A stretch of DNA of 63,550 nt from a virus. The stretch spans positions 1-63,550 of the IMG/VR virus record IMGVR_UViG_3300038856_000075. One strand, 5' to 3'. Made by a program: the position numbers and the translations under genes. Below, piece after piece: positions 29,374 to 38,314 of the stretch. Under the pieces are notes generated by a model. It ran no database searches, had not been told where the DNA came from, and worked only from the letters and a program-made list of their open reading frames with translations. Numbering within the stretch: the first letter of the stretch is position 1; every line of letters begins with the position of its first letter.

Positions 29374-29445
29374 TCATTCTCCTTGGGTTATAGCCGGGAT
29401 GGGCAGTTGCAGTCCGTCTATGCTGACGCCTTTTTTCAGTCGCAT
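29374..29445 (-). CDS. Short ORF resembling the start of an M15 peptidase (23 aa)
   Basis: MRLKKGVSIDGLQL is like the first residues of the M15_4-type peptidases often found in this position, but the frame ends after 23 codons with a TGA overlapping ATG 29377. Either a remnant of a deleted peptidase or a tiny peptide. Confidence 0.3.
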   Translation of the reverse strand: MRLKKGVSIDGLQLPIPAITQGE

Positions 29446-29655
29446 GTCATGATCTCCGTGCTATACTGCCGCCGATTGATATCCTCTGGGCACCAACCCC
29501 AGCCAAAGGAGGGAGCTATCCTCCAGAGGCCCGGAACTCAATCGCTAGCTAAGACGGCTCCATTGGCACCTCCTTGGCTGGGAAGAGACGAAGCGGCGGG
29601 GTCGGTATCAGCGGATCCCGCCGTTTCTGATTCATTGTCGCATTCAGGGAGCTCC
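29446..29655. other. Intergenic region before the lysis genes
   Basis: 210 bp. On the minus strand it contains a 28-codon ORF (29549-29635) ending near an AAGGAGGT site that leads only into a four-codon frame, and a short GGAGG/CCTCC stem. No convincing gene, promoter or T-run terminator. It may be a remnant of a lost gene. Confidence 0.4.
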
Positions 29656-29991
29656 CTACTTGAGATTCTGGGCGGCCAGCGCGGCCATGGCGGCGACGCC
29701 GACGGCCCAGCCGATCCAACGGAACGTGGCGGTGCGCCACCACGCGGCGGTGCTCCTTGCGTCCGCCGCCTCGCCGGCCAGCGCCGTGTTCAGCCGGTCG
29801 TGCAGCGCCCTTATGGAATCCCTGACCTCCGCCCGCATAGTGTTGATGGCGTCCTTCAGCTCGTCCTGGGCCTTGCGCGACTGTCCCCAGCGCTCGGTGC
29901 ACAGCGCCTCGTGGCCATCGAGCCGGTCGTGCGCGCGCTGCGCCTCGACCTGGGCGCGGACGGCTTCCCGGCTCGGGGCGTCGTCGGGCAT
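29656..29991 (-). CDS. Coiled-coil protein with C-terminal membrane anchor (111 aa)
   Basis: ATG 29991 with GGGGAG 6 bases upstream. A long charged helix (RAQVEAQRAHDRLDGHEALC through RAEVRDSIRALHDRL) is followed by one membrane span near the C-terminus (IGWAVGVAAMAALAAQ). This is the layout of small phage membrane proteins near lysis genes, such as holins or spanin-like factors. Exact role unknown. Confidence 0.65.
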   Translation of the reverse strand: MPDDAPSREAVRAQVEAQRAHDRLDGHEALCTERWGQSRKAQDELKDAINTMRAEVRDSIRALHDRLNTALAGEAADARSTAAWWRTATFRWIGWAVGVAAMAALAAQNLK

Positions 29992-29993
29992 CG

Positions 29994-30326
29994 TCAACTC
30001 CCCGACCATCTAAAAAGGCAGCCGTAAAGCGTGACCCAGGGCTGCCCCGTCCGGTCGCGGGTCGGGTGGATCGCGGTGATCTTTACCGTTTGCGATCCGA
30101 CATCGGGGAATGTCGCGGTGATCTCGGAGCCGACCCGTGCCTGGTTGGCCCGCTCGTGGCTGATCCGCGTGGCCTCGTCGCCGGTGCAGCATGACGTGCC
30201 CGCCGCGTTCGTGTGCCTGCGGGTCCACTCGTGATCGTGGGTTTGCGCCCGCACCGTGCTGATCAAGGCGAGCAGCACGAGTGAGATCACCAACACCGTT
30301 AGCCAGAACGCCTTTTCCGGGGTCAT
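29994..30326 (-). CDS. Secreted cysteine-containing protein (110 aa)
   Basis: ATG 30326 overlaps the preceding stop as ATGA. Signal sequence to about A27 (FWLTVLVISLVLLALIS), then HDHEWTRRHTNAAGTSCCTG and a C-terminal LYGCLFRWSGS. The HD/H-W...CC layout recurs in small periplasmic phage proteins of unknown role. Probably periplasmic. Confidence 0.65.
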   Translation of the reverse strand: MTPEKAFWLTVLVISLVLLALISTVRAQTHDHEWTRRHTNAAGTSCCTGDEATRISHERANQARVGSEITATFPDVGSQTVKITAIHPTRDRTGQPWVTLYGCLFRWSGS

Positions 30327-30628
30327 AGCCCGTCGCCCTTCTGCTTTGGCACTGCCATCCACCATTTGCCGCCCGCCACAATGACGGCCGCTCCTTCGGG
30401 CGTGGAGATGAGGATCGTCCATGTAGCGCCGCCGTCCGAAGTCAGCAATTCGATCAGCATCCCGTTGTCGGTAATGCCAATCCCAACGGGGACTTCGGCA
30501 TATTGCTTTTTCAGATGCTTCACCACGGCTGGGCGCGACAGCCATTTGACTGGTTCCTGCGCCACGGCGGGCCATGAAAAAACCGTACAGAGAACGGCGA
30601 TCAAAATAATTTGGATGAACTGTTTCAT
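30323..30628 (-). CDS. Secreted protein (101 aa)
   Basis: Signal peptide MKQFIQIILIAVLCTVFSWP with likely cleavage after AVA (residue 23). The mature part has beta-strand pattern GATWTILISTPEGAAVIVAG. No family recognised. ATGA-coupled on both sides. Confidence 0.65.
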   Translation of the reverse strand: MKQFIQIILIAVLCTVFSWPAVAQEPVKWLSRPAVVKHLKKQYAEVPVGIGITDNGMLIELLTSDGGATWTILISTPEGAAVIVAGGKWWMAVPKQKGDGL

Positions 30629-30915
30629 GGCGATGCCCGAGTCCTCTCCGTTAGCTCCCGAACCTCCGTCACATCGGCCGGTTGGGCTCCCTGTTTGAAC
30701 CGCACCGTCCGATCGGAGGACACTTCAAGATGCGGCCTCAGCTCGCCCGCCCGCATGAACCGCGTGGTCTCGATCTCGAGGTCCGTCTTATCGAGAACCC
30801 GGCCCGGAACTTCAGCCGGCTCAAAGCCGGGCGCGAACGGAAGGTCCTGCGTGTGCAGCACAAGCACCTCGCCGGTAGTAGGATCACTGTACGCACGGGT
30901 GTATTGTGTCGGCAT
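30625..30915 (-). CDS. Hypothetical protein (96 aa)
   Basis: MPTQYTRAYSDPTTGEVLVL then DKTDLEIETTRFMRAGELRP. No signal peptide or membrane span. Lies between the fibre-like gene and secreted proteins; could be a tail-fibre accessory or chaperone, but no evidence decides. Confidence 0.55.
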   Translation of the reverse strand: MPTQYTRAYSDPTTGEVLVLHTQDLPFAPGFEPAEVPGRVLDKTDLEIETTRFMRAGELRPHLEVSSDRTVRFKQGAQPADVTEVRELTERTRASP

Positions 30916-30924
30916 GCTGTTTCC

Positions 30925-31644
30925 TCAAGCCTGAATGAAGCGGTGGTCGATGTCCCAAGTCTCGCCGCCTGGGTCCAGAATCCTCAGCCGAGGCGAGTCG
31001 GCCGATGCGCCGTCAGTACTGTGGCCGCCCAGGGTCGCCGCAGTGCTAAAATGATGGATCATCGGGAAAAAGCTGTAGGCATTGAGCGTCACGTTGGTCG
31101 AGTTAATACCTTGGGTAGATGCCGTGCCGGTCTTCAGTTCGGCTCGGCCCACGGCTGACGCCGCGATGAAGGCTTGCGTAACGGAGTCGGTCGTGAGCTC
31201 GGTCAGGCCGAGTTGGAACTGGGTTCCGTCATAAATCAGCGGAACCACCCTGCCGGCGATAAGCTCGCCTCCGGTCAAGGCCGTGAGGGATCCGCCCGAA
31301 AACATCTGGATGTCCTTGTTGCCGAGGCCGTTGACGTTTATCGTCGTCGCGCCCGTGTTGTTGCTGGCGATCTCGACCCATACCACCATGCGGTCGGAAT
31401 ACGCGACAAGCGCGGGGCTCAGCGTCAGCGTGATCGCGTTTCCCGTGCCGCCGGCCAGTCCCGCGAGCACGCCGTTCGATTGCAAGTCGGTGATCGTCGG
31501 CACCTTGAACGCGCCGCCGGCGGTCACGCCGTCGTGGAAAACGAGGCGGCCGGTGTCGGTCTCGTAGGAGATTTCGTTCTGCACGCCGGTGAACGACGCC
31601 ATCTCGGCGGCGGTGCCCCGGCGCAGCAACCGTTCTGTGGCCAT
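30925..31644 (-). CDS. Tail fibre with Mtd-like N-terminal segment (239 aa)
   Basis: Starts RLLRRGTAAEMASFTGVQNE, followed by YETDTGRLVFHDGVTAGG, the pattern of the short N-terminal domain of phage fibre proteins such as the major tropism determinant. The rest is beta-rich with glycine/threonine strands. It attaches next to the tail-tip protein and probably forms a fibre. No reverse transcriptase or template repeat is present, so it is not part of a diversity-generating element here. Confidence 0.75.
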   Translation of the reverse strand: MATERLLRRGTAAEMASFTGVQNEISYETDTGRLVFHDGVTAGGAFKVPTITDLQSNGVLAGLAGGTGNAITLTLSPALVAYSDRMVVWVEIASNNTGATTINVNGLGNKDIQMFSGGSLTALTGGELIAGRVVPLIYDGTQFQLGLTELTTDSVTQAFIAASAVGRAELKTGTASTQGINSTNVTLNAYSFFPMIHHFSTAATLGGHSTDGASADSPRLRILDPGGETWDIDHRFIQA

Positions 31645-33665
31645 CAGGTAATGCTCCCGTCATCGATGGTGACTTGCGGCGAACCGACATCCGTGATCAA
31701 GCCGTCGTCGGCGGTCGGACTGCCGGCCACCTCGGTGATCAAGCCGTCGTCGGCGTTGACCTCGGCAGCGGTCGAGCCGATTTCGTACATCAATTCTGTC
31801 TGCCAGACCGACGCTCGAACGCCGAGCGAGTTGACGCCCCGGATGCGGAAATCGACGAACTCGCCGAACTGGAACACGGCGACGGCGACGAAGGTGCTCT
31901 TCTGGTTACCGGCGACGAAGAACGACGGATTCCACGACGACGACCCCGACCGCTTCCATTGGATCTCGAGCTGCCCGCCGGATGTCACGAAGACATCGGC
32001 GGGCGACGTCCAACTCATGGCGAGCTGATAGATTTTGTCGCTCGCCAGCGTCATCGACGTGATCGTGCGCGGCGTCAGGCTCGTCGGGTTGGCGACGGCA
32101 AACGGGTCGGGCAAGGTCGACCCCGGCGGCACGCTGACCTCGTTCTCTTCCGCCGTCCACGCGAAAACCGTCGAATCGTATTCGCGCAATTCGAGATCGA
32201 TGCCGAGATAGACTTCGCCGGCCTCGTCCCGGTCCTGGGCGAATTTCCAGGTGGTGACGAGAAACGTCTTGGCTTCCCAGCCGAAGCGGTCGTAGGTCAC
32301 GGCGATGGTGTCGCCGACGCGGATCCGGAACGCGGTGAGCTTGCATGGCAGAATCACGCTGATCTGGCGCCGGACCTTCTCCATCTCGATCTTGGCGATC
32401 CGCTGCGCGGCGGCCGACCGGATCTGAAACGGTTGGGGAAAGTCGAACCAGATGCGTTCGCCGTTGTCCTCGTCCTCGTAGGTCGTCGAGGTGATTGGCG
32501 GATAGTCGGTCGCCTGCCAGTTGTGCGATGGCGAAACGTAGACGCCCTTGACGGCGTTGAACAGATTTCGCCGCGTGATCCGGGTCGTGATGCGCGGATG
32601 GCCACGGAGATCCGATGCCGTGATCGGGACGGTCGCGGCGGAAAACGACCCCGCCAATATCGACCACACGCCGCCGGAATAGATGAAGTCACCGGCGAAC
32701 GAAGTCCGAAGGTTCTCGATCGCCTGGTCCGGAGATTCGGCCGTATCCATCACACCGTTGGCGGTGTAACGAAGCTCTTGCGTCTCCGGCGATCCCGCGA
32801 GAGCCACCGCTTCGTCGCTGGTATCGGCCGCGGTCGAAAAGCTGTCCATGTCGATTGCCGTATCGGCGACGTTGACGCCGTACCGCCGGACGACCGTTCC
32901 GGTCCCGTCCTTCGCCGGCACGCCGCGAAGATAGTCGAGGGCGACCAACGCGGCATTGTCGGACCACCCCCAGGTGTCGGGGTCGTCGGGGTCCTGCGTC
33001 GGCGAGCCCCGCATGTCGTATATCTTGCGCCCCTTGACGACGGCAGAGATGTTGGGGAGCTGCAAAAACTTGTCGGTGTCGAACTCGAGCCTGACATAGA
33101 GATAGCAGGCGCCGCCGCCCTTGACGGTCGAATCCGCGCTGGTCTCCGACGTGAGATCGCTGTCGGCGGTCTGGTTGTAGGCGCCGAGGTGCTTTTTGAT
33201 GCGGACGAGATTGGCGTATTTGCCCGTGGTGACGATGCCGTTGGCGTCGAGATCAGCGGCGGTTATGACCACGTCATCGAGCCAGACGTCGCCGATCTCC
33301 TGATAAGGACCGCCCACGCCGAGCGTTCCGACGACATGGAGGAACTGGTTGCTGACGCCCGTCGATTCGACAAAGTTGATGAACGCGCCGACCCGCGCCT
33401 GGCCGTAGATCACCTTGTGGGTCTCGATGGCTTGCCGGACGTTGATGGTCCTCGACGACAGATTGGCCAGCGAGTTGAAATCGGTTCGCGGCGGTTTCGG
33501 CGTAAGGAGGCGGCTCACACCGCCGACGAGACCGCTGATGATAAACGTATTCGAGAGGAAGATCAGCCCTGAGATCACGAACGCGCTGGCGCCGACGACG
33601 ATACCGACGCCGGCCGTGACGCCGGCGGCGATACCGACGGCGATCAAGGATCCCGAGATCGCCAT
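31644..33665 (-). CDS. Tail tip/hub protein (gpJ-like)
   Basis: 673 residues. A hydrophobic N-terminal stretch (VGIAAGVTAGVGIVVGASAF) precedes the hub domains: SSRTINVRQAIETHKVIYGQ, VWLDDVVITAAD, a tail-hub beta region and a fibronectin-like C-terminal part (about 530-620). This order is typical of the tip attachment protein of siphoviruses with a membrane-like N-terminus. The extreme C-terminus has three repeats of ADDGLIT(E/D)V. It would form the central tail tip that contacts the host. Confidence 0.85.
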   Translation of the reverse strand: MAISGSLIAVGIAAGVTAGVGIVVGASAFVISGLIFLSNTFIISGLVGGVSRLLTPKPPRTDFNSLANLSSRTINVRQAIETHKVIYGQARVGAFINFVESTGVSNQFLHVVGTLGVGGPYQEIGDVWLDDVVITAADLDANGIVTTGKYANLVRIKKHLGAYNQTADSDLTSETSADSTVKGGGACYLYVRLEFDTDKFLQLPNISAVVKGRKIYDMRGSPTQDPDDPDTWGWSDNAALVALDYLRGVPAKDGTGTVVRRYGVNVADTAIDMDSFSTAADTSDEAVALAGSPETQELRYTANGVMDTAESPDQAIENLRTSFAGDFIYSGGVWSILAGSFSAATVPITASDLRGHPRITTRITRRNLFNAVKGVYVSPSHNWQATDYPPITSTTYEDEDNGERIWFDFPQPFQIRSAAAQRIAKIEMEKVRRQISVILPCKLTAFRIRVGDTIAVTYDRFGWEAKTFLVTTWKFAQDRDEAGEVYLGIDLELREYDSTVFAWTAEENEVSVPPGSTLPDPFAVANPTSLTPRTITSMTLASDKIYQLAMSWTSPADVFVTSGGQLEIQWKRSGSSSWNPSFFVAGNQKSTFVAVAVFQFGEFVDFRIRGVNSLGVRASVWQTELMYEIGSTAAEVNADDGLITEVAGSPTADDGLITDVGSPQVTIDDGSIT

Positions 33666-34123
33666 CAGCCGATCCGCTTATAATATATCCGCTCCATCGG
33701 CTCGTAGCCGAGTCTGACGAACAGCGCCTCCCGATCAGACGCGATTTTTTGGTGGTAGCCGACGACCTGCACTCCGAACCGCTTGAGCGCGCGCTCGGCG
33801 GCCATCAGCATCCTGGCGCCGTTGGCACCCCCGCGGTGCGCCGGGTGCAGGTAGTGCGCCGTGTCCCGCGCCAGCCGGATCGGCCGGTAATGGAGCATCG
33901 CGGCGACATTGTGGGCGACGTAGCCGACCAACTCGTCGCTGTCGTCACGCGCCGTCATCAGGAACAGCGTGCCTTGCGCTTCCATGTGTCGGTAGCGCGG
34001 CCAGTCGATGTCCAGCGGCAGTTCGCCTTTGAACATGCCCAATTCCTCGAACGCGAGTTCCGTGAGCGTCAGGCATTCGGGCTCGACGTCGGCGAGGCGC
34101 TCGACCTGAAACGTGAGCGTCAT
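33665..34123 (-). CDS. GNAT-family acetyltransferase
   Basis: 152 residues from ATG 34123 in a TGATG overlap. LVGYVAHNVAAMLHYRP, the acetyl-CoA loop HPAHRGGANGARMLMAAERA and VQVVGYHQKIASDREALFVR then LGYEPMERIYYKR are typical GNAT motifs. It sits between tail genes; related enzymes occur at this position in other phages. It may modify a virion or host protein. Confidence 0.8.
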   Translation of the reverse strand: MTLTFQVERLADVEPECLTLTELAFEELGMFKGELPLDIDWPRYRHMEAQGTLFLMTARDDSDELVGYVAHNVAAMLHYRPIRLARDTAHYLHPAHRGGANGARMLMAAERALKRFGVQVVGYHQKIASDREALFVRLGYEPMERIYYKRIG

Positions 34124-34683
34124 CAGGTGCGCCCCCACTTGAGCACGACGTCCTGGATGGTCGAGACCTGATCGAAGAAGGTGTCGCCGGTGAAGTATTT
34201 CTTGTGGTCTTCGGGCGTATACCGGAACACCCGCGGACGCTCAAGGTCGATCAACTCGTTTTCGATGGTCATCGAGATCGTCGCCGTCGTCTCCTGTTCA
34301 TCGATCTCCATCACGTCCATGCGGCCCGAGAACACGAGCGTGGGATCGCCGGTCAGTTTCGCGTCGACATCGAGCGTGCCGAAATAGAACAGCGCCGGCC
34401 GTCCTTGATAGTTCTGGTTGAAGGCGATCGCGAGGATGTCCGACGGAATGCCCGATAACACGAACTTGACCCCGGCCGCCCGGACGCGGATGGTTTCCTC
34501 GACCGGCGACACCTTGCCGAAGTTGCCGACGCCCGCCCAGGTCTTGCCGTCCCACGACAGGTTGCCGAACCCGGTCCAGAAATTGACGGTGCCGCCACTG
34601 AATTGCATCTCGACGAGAAAGATCGGATAAAGCGACTCGGCGAGAGTATCGGCCTCGACGCCGGCATCGACGGCCCGGCTCAT
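34123..34683 (-). CDS. Tail protein (186 aa)
   Basis: LVEMQFSGGTVNFWTGFGNL then VSPVEETIRVRAAGVKFVLS and YQGRPALFYFGTLD. This all-beta protein is regularly found next to the distal-tail protein in GTA-like and lambda-like siphoviruses. It probably forms part of the baseplate ring. ATGA-coupled with its upstream neighbour. Confidence 0.7.
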   Translation of the reverse strand: MSRAVDAGVEADTLAESLYPIFLVEMQFSGGTVNFWTGFGNLSWDGKTWAGVGNFGKVSPVEETIRVRAAGVKFVLSGIPSDILAIAFNQNYQGRPALFYFGTLDVDAKLTGDPTLVFSGRMDVMEIDEQETTATISMTIENELIDLERPRVFRYTPEDHKKYFTGDTFFDQVSTIQDVVLKWGRT

Positions 34684-36002
34684 ATGACTTCCTCACACGC
34701 AAAGCTGAACGTGTAGCGCGGCACGAAATCGCTGTCCCACCCGGGGTCATTCGCCAGCAGCCGGAAGGTGCCCTTGCAGTTCGACGTGACGATGGCGGTG
34801 CCGTCCGGCACGTTGGCCCGGAGCGCGGGTTCGATATCGAGGATGGCCATACCGTCCTCGTCCGGGGATGCGTCGCGCACCACCATGTGGAGCCGCTGCC
34901 GGATGCCGTCGTTGAACTGGATGTAGTCGCCTTCCTTGAGGACGAAGGGATCGGGCGGAGTGAAGTTCGCCGTCCACAGCGCAGCGCCGTTGACGACCTC
35001 GACCTGATCGATGTTTCCGTTGTGCAAGAGCGATGGACTTCCAGAGACGAGATCGCAGCCGATCGTAAAAGCGGCAGAGCTATCGTGAAAGGTCAGCCCG
35101 GAGGACGATGCGGCCTCTATCCGGCCATTCAGCGCAATGCGCGCGGTTGTAGTCCCGTCGATCGTGTAGGCGATATGGTTCCATTCGTTCGGTCTGGCTT
35201 CGGTCACTCCGCGAATACTGGTGACGCCGCCGAGAGTCCCATTGGAAGACGAGAGCCCGAAAACCGTCGCCACGCCGGTAAGATTCTCGACGCCAATCTT
35301 CCAGCATCGTTCGTCCGTGCCGCGATCGTATTGGGCAAGTAACGTGAAGCTGGTACCAAAAGGGGGTAGCTCGGTTAATCTGAACCGGCAATGCGCCGTG
35401 AATTCGCCGGACGGTAACCAGTCCGCGCTATCGGGGATTGACACGTAGTCGCCCGATCCGTCCAAGAGCAGGCTTGCCGTGCCGATCCGTCTCTCCGCGG
35501 CATCCAGCACGGCGCCGCCGTTGAAAGTCAGAACATGCGTCGGGCTCGACGGGCTTAAATCGGGCGCAGACGTGGCGCCGTCGAGACCGTCGAACGGCGC
35601 GAACAGCACGTGGTTGGCGGTCGGCCCCGTGGGAGCGTCCCATCCCGTGACGTAAAGGCTGCGTTGTCCGGCGAGGTTAAATTCCGACGACGGCGAGCCG
35701 AAGGCCGACGCCATGGGCGATCCCGCCGCCGTACCGCGTGGCGTCCGCCGGTCCCAGTCGCCGAGATAGAACGTCCCGAACCGGCCCCGCAGCTTGGTGA
35801 AGAACGACGTCCAGGGCGCCGCCGCCGCCGCGCCCATCCGGGGTAAGCGCACCTCAGCTTGCCAAGCCTGACCCTGATGCGCGACGACTTGGGTTTCGTA
35901 AGTAAAGGGCGAGCGCGCCAAGCCGACGGCATTCCTGAGACGGAAGCTGGTATCCCTCGGCACCGGCGCCGACGGCAGATAGATAGGATACGAGATCGTC
36001 AT
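34680..36002 (-). CDS. Distal tail protein with inserted LamG-like domain
   Basis: 440 residues from ATG 36002, coupled to the tape measure gene by ATGA. Residues 1-125 (NAVGLARSPFTYETQVVAHQ, TFYLGDWDRRTPRGTAAG) and 340-440 (VLKEGDYIQFNDGIRQRL, FRLLANDPGWDSDFV) form a distal-tail-type protein usually near 220 residues. Between them lies a concanavalin/LamG-like domain (SLLLDGSGDYVSIPDSADWL, NEWNHIAYTIDGTTTARI). The insertion likely gives the tail ring a carbohydrate-binding surface. Confidence 0.8.
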   Translation of the reverse strand: MTISYPIYLPSAPVPRDTSFRLRNAVGLARSPFTYETQVVAHQGQAWQAEVRLPRMGAAAAAPWTSFFTKLRGRFGTFYLGDWDRRTPRGTAAGSPMASAFGSPSSEFNLAGQRSLYVTGWDAPTGPTANHVLFAPFDGLDGATSAPDLSPSSPTHVLTFNGGAVLDAAERRIGTASLLLDGSGDYVSIPDSADWLPSGEFTAHCRFRLTELPPFGTSFTLLAQYDRGTDERCWKIGVENLTGVATVFGLSSSNGTLGGVTSIRGVTEARPNEWNHIAYTIDGTTTARIALNGRIEAASSSGLTFHDSSAAFTIGCDLVSGSPSLLHNGNIDQVEVVNGAALWTANFTPPDPFVLKEGDYIQFNDGIRQRLHMVVRDASPDEDGMAILDIEPALRANVPDGTAIVTSNCKGTFRLLANDPGWDSDFVPRYTFSFACEEVI

Positions 36003-38314
36003 CTGATACCGGAGCCGCGAGGATCGCGCGCGCGCGAATCCTGGACCACCCCGAGCGTGGCCTCGGCGATTTGCGGCAGCAGCGCCATGAGCTCGGCCCG
36101 GACCGTAGGCGCGACGCCGAGTGAGAAGTTGAGGCTCTGGTTGATCGTCGGCCCCGAGGCGCCGGCGAGGCGCACCGGGATCGATCGGCCATCGGGCAGC
36201 GGCACCACGGCCTCGGGCATGCGCTCGCCGATCGTCGCCAGCATCGGCCCCTGCACGATCCCGCCATGCGCGAAGCCCGGGACGTTGAACGAATCGACCC
36301 CGGCCGAGCCACCGCCGGCACCCGCGGCGCCGCCGCCAAAGATGCCGGAAAGGCCGCTGTCGATCACGCCCGAGAGCAGGTTTTCGAGCGGCTTCGTCAC
36401 CGTCAAACGAAGGATGATGCGGAGAATGTCGTCGGCGATGCCCTTGAGCACGGAGCGCAGGCTGTCGCCTCTGATCACCGCGTCCTCGAAAGCGGTCCCG
36501 ATGGAACGCGCGAAGTCGCGGCCCGCTGCCTGAGCGTCCTTGATAGCATCGCGCTGGCGCTGGATTTCCTCGCGCCCCTCCCCCAGGATGCGGGCGAGAC
36601 GGCGGTATGCGTCGGTCTCGGCCTCGGTGAGGTCGATGCCCTCGGACTTGAACTTGTTGATGATTTCGAGGAACGCCGCCTGCCGTTCGTACTCGGTGCC
36701 GCTGACCTTCAACGCCTCGATCAGTTGCCGGTTGCCCGCGATCTCGGTTTCGAGCTCTCGCGTCGTCTCCTGCTTGGCGGCGGCGACCTCGCGGATGCGA
36801 TCCGTCGCCATCTCGTGGGCCTTGTTGTCGAGGTCCAGCGCCTGGGCCTCGCGGAACAGCGCGTCGGCGACAAGCGCGACGGCGAGACCGTCGGCGGTCG
36901 ACAGATCGGTCTTCGCCTTCTTCAAGGCGTTGTAGACGAATTGTTCCTCGTTCGTGCGCTTCAGCTGGGCGCGCTCGAATTCCAGGGCGGTCAGGGTGTC
37001 GGTGACTTCCTTCGACCGCTGCCGCTTCGGCGTGGGCAGGCCGACCGGAAGCGGCACGTTGAACGGATCGATCGAGCCGCCGGTGGCGTTCCGCAACTCG
37101 TTGATGCGCGCCGCGGTGTCCTGGATGATCTTTTCGGTCTCGCCGATCCGCTTCTCGATCGTCTCCTTCGAAAACGGCCCGTAGACGAGATTGTCCCAAA
37201 AGCCGCGCTTCTGATCGCTGACCAGCTTGTCGAGATTGGCGCGCGCTTCCGCGAGACGGCGTTCCAGCCGGGTTATCTCGGGCGTCGACAAGGCACCGAC
37301 AACCGCGCCCGCGCCGCCGCCAATGGCGGCCCCCGGCAAGCCGCCCACGCGCGCGCCGCCCATGGCGCCGAGCACGCCGAGCAAGACTTCCTGGTGCTCG
37401 ATCAGGAACCGCGCGCCGTCGACCAGGGACGCGGTGAAATTCGCCGCGCCCTGCTGGAAGGCGGGGTCGGCGATCGTGTCGCGGATGCTGTCGATCGACG
37501 CCGCCATGCTGGTCGAGGCCGCGCTTCCGGAATCGATGAACCCGACCAGTTGGAGGAAGGAGTTCCGCAGTTCGGTGGTGGCGCGCCCCACGGTCCGCGG
37601 CACTTTCTCGAATTGGCGGTTGATCTGATCGGTCCGGTTCAGCACCGCCCTGAGGACGACCTCAGGGATGACCTTGCCTTCCTGCGCGAGTTGCCGGAAC
37701 TGGCCGATGGTCACGCCCATTTCGTCGGCGATCGCCCGGGCGAGGACGGGCATCTGCTCCATCACCGACCGCAGTTCGTCGCCGCGCAACGTGCCGGACG
37801 CGAGACCCTGCGACAACTGGATCAAGGCGGCCCTCGCCTCATTGGCTTCGACACCGGAAACCACGATCAGCTTTTGCAGGTTCTGCGTGAACTGCAGCAG
37901 CTGGTCCGTCGTCGCCCCGATCTCTTTCCTTGAAATGGAGAGTCGCTGAAATACCGTGACGACGCCTTCCAGCGATCCGCTGGTTTCCTGGGCGACCTCG
38001 AACAGCCGCCTGAACGTCGCGGCGCCTTCCTCGGCGTTGTCCGACACGATGTTCACCCGAGCGGCCAACAGCTTGTAGCTGTCCGCGAGTTGCACGACCT
38101 CGCGGATCGACAGCCCGATCCCGGCCGCGATCAGGACGCGCCCGAGCGTTCGGACCGACCGGTTGAGGCCCTCGACGCCGCCCGATGCCCGGCGGAAGGC
38201 GGTCTCCATCCGCTGCGCGGAATCGCGCGTCTGGCGCTCGGCGCGATTGAACCCGTCCCGGAGCTGGCGGGTATCAGCCGATATGCGGACTACAAGATCC
38301 TCAAGCGTCGGCAA
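35999..38314 (-). CDS. Tape measure protein
   Basis: 771 residues from TTG 38314. The N-terminal segment (DLVVRISADTRQLRDGFNRA), the tape-measure domain (LRGDELRSVMEQMPVLARAI, VTIGQFRQLAQEGKVIPEVV) and long helical repeats identify it. By the usual 0.15 nm per residue it predicts a tail of about 115 nm. It overlaps the frameshifted chaperone end by 14 bp, a classical arrangement. The C-terminal third has glycine-rich and hydrophobic patches. Confidence 0.93.
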   Translation of the reverse strand: MPTLEDLVVRISADTRQLRDGFNRAERQTRDSAQRMETAFRRASGGVEGLNRSVRTLGRVLIAAGIGLSIREVVQLADSYKLLAARVNIVSDNAEEGAATFRRLFEVAQETSGSLEGVVTVFQRLSISRKEIGATTDQLLQFTQNLQKLIVVSGVEANEARAALIQLSQGLASGTLRGDELRSVMEQMPVLARAIADEMGVTIGQFRQLAQEGKVIPEVVLRAVLNRTDQINRQFEKVPRTVGRATTELRNSFLQLVGFIDSGSAASTSMAASIDSIRDTIADPAFQQGAANFTASLVDGARFLIEHQEVLLGVLGAMGGARVGGLPGAAIGGGAGAVVGALSTPEITRLERRLAEARANLDKLVSDQKRGFWDNLVYGPFSKETIEKRIGETEKIIQDTAARINELRNATGGSIDPFNVPLPVGLPTPKRQRSKEVTDTLTALEFERAQLKRTNEEQFVYNALKKAKTDLSTADGLAVALVADALFREAQALDLDNKAHEMATDRIREVAAAKQETTRELETEIAGNRQLIEALKVSGTEYERQAAFLEIINKFKSEGIDLTEAETDAYRRLARILGEGREEIQRQRDAIKDAQAAGRDFARSIGTAFEDAVIRGDSLRSVLKGIADDILRIILRLTVTKPLENLLSGVIDSGLSGIFGGGAAGAGGGSAGVDSFNVPGFAHGGIVQGPMLATIGERMPEAVVPLPDGRSIPVRLAGASGPTINQSLNFSLGVAPTVRAELMALLPQIAEATLGVVQDSRARDPRGSGIR

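Noticed and set aside
29549-29635. 28-codon ORF in the gap before the lysis genes
   Set aside because: No coupling, no ribosome-binding site at its start and no recognisable sequence; kept only as a note.
30925-31644. Diversity-generating retroelement target, suggested by the Mtd-like fibre start
   Set aside because: No reverse transcriptase and no template/variable repeat pair are visible anywhere in the window.
31674-31760. Functional repeat array at the hub C-terminus (ADDGLIT units)
   Set aside because: Only three short units; too few to claim more than a repetitive tail.
31674-33572. 632-codon open frame on the plus strand
   Set aside because: It lies entirely antisense to the tail-hub gene; the translation is arginine/aspartate-rich without domain features. 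In GC-rich DNA the opposite strand often stays open.
36003-37199. Long N-terminal extension of the distal tail protein frame
   Set aside because: The frame is open to 37199, but this part overlaps the tape measure gene and is low-complexity; the ATG at 36002 is coupled to the tape measure stop.
36266-37933. 555-codon open frame on the plus strand
   Set aside because: Antisense shadow of the tape measure gene, with no motif and no ribosome-binding site.
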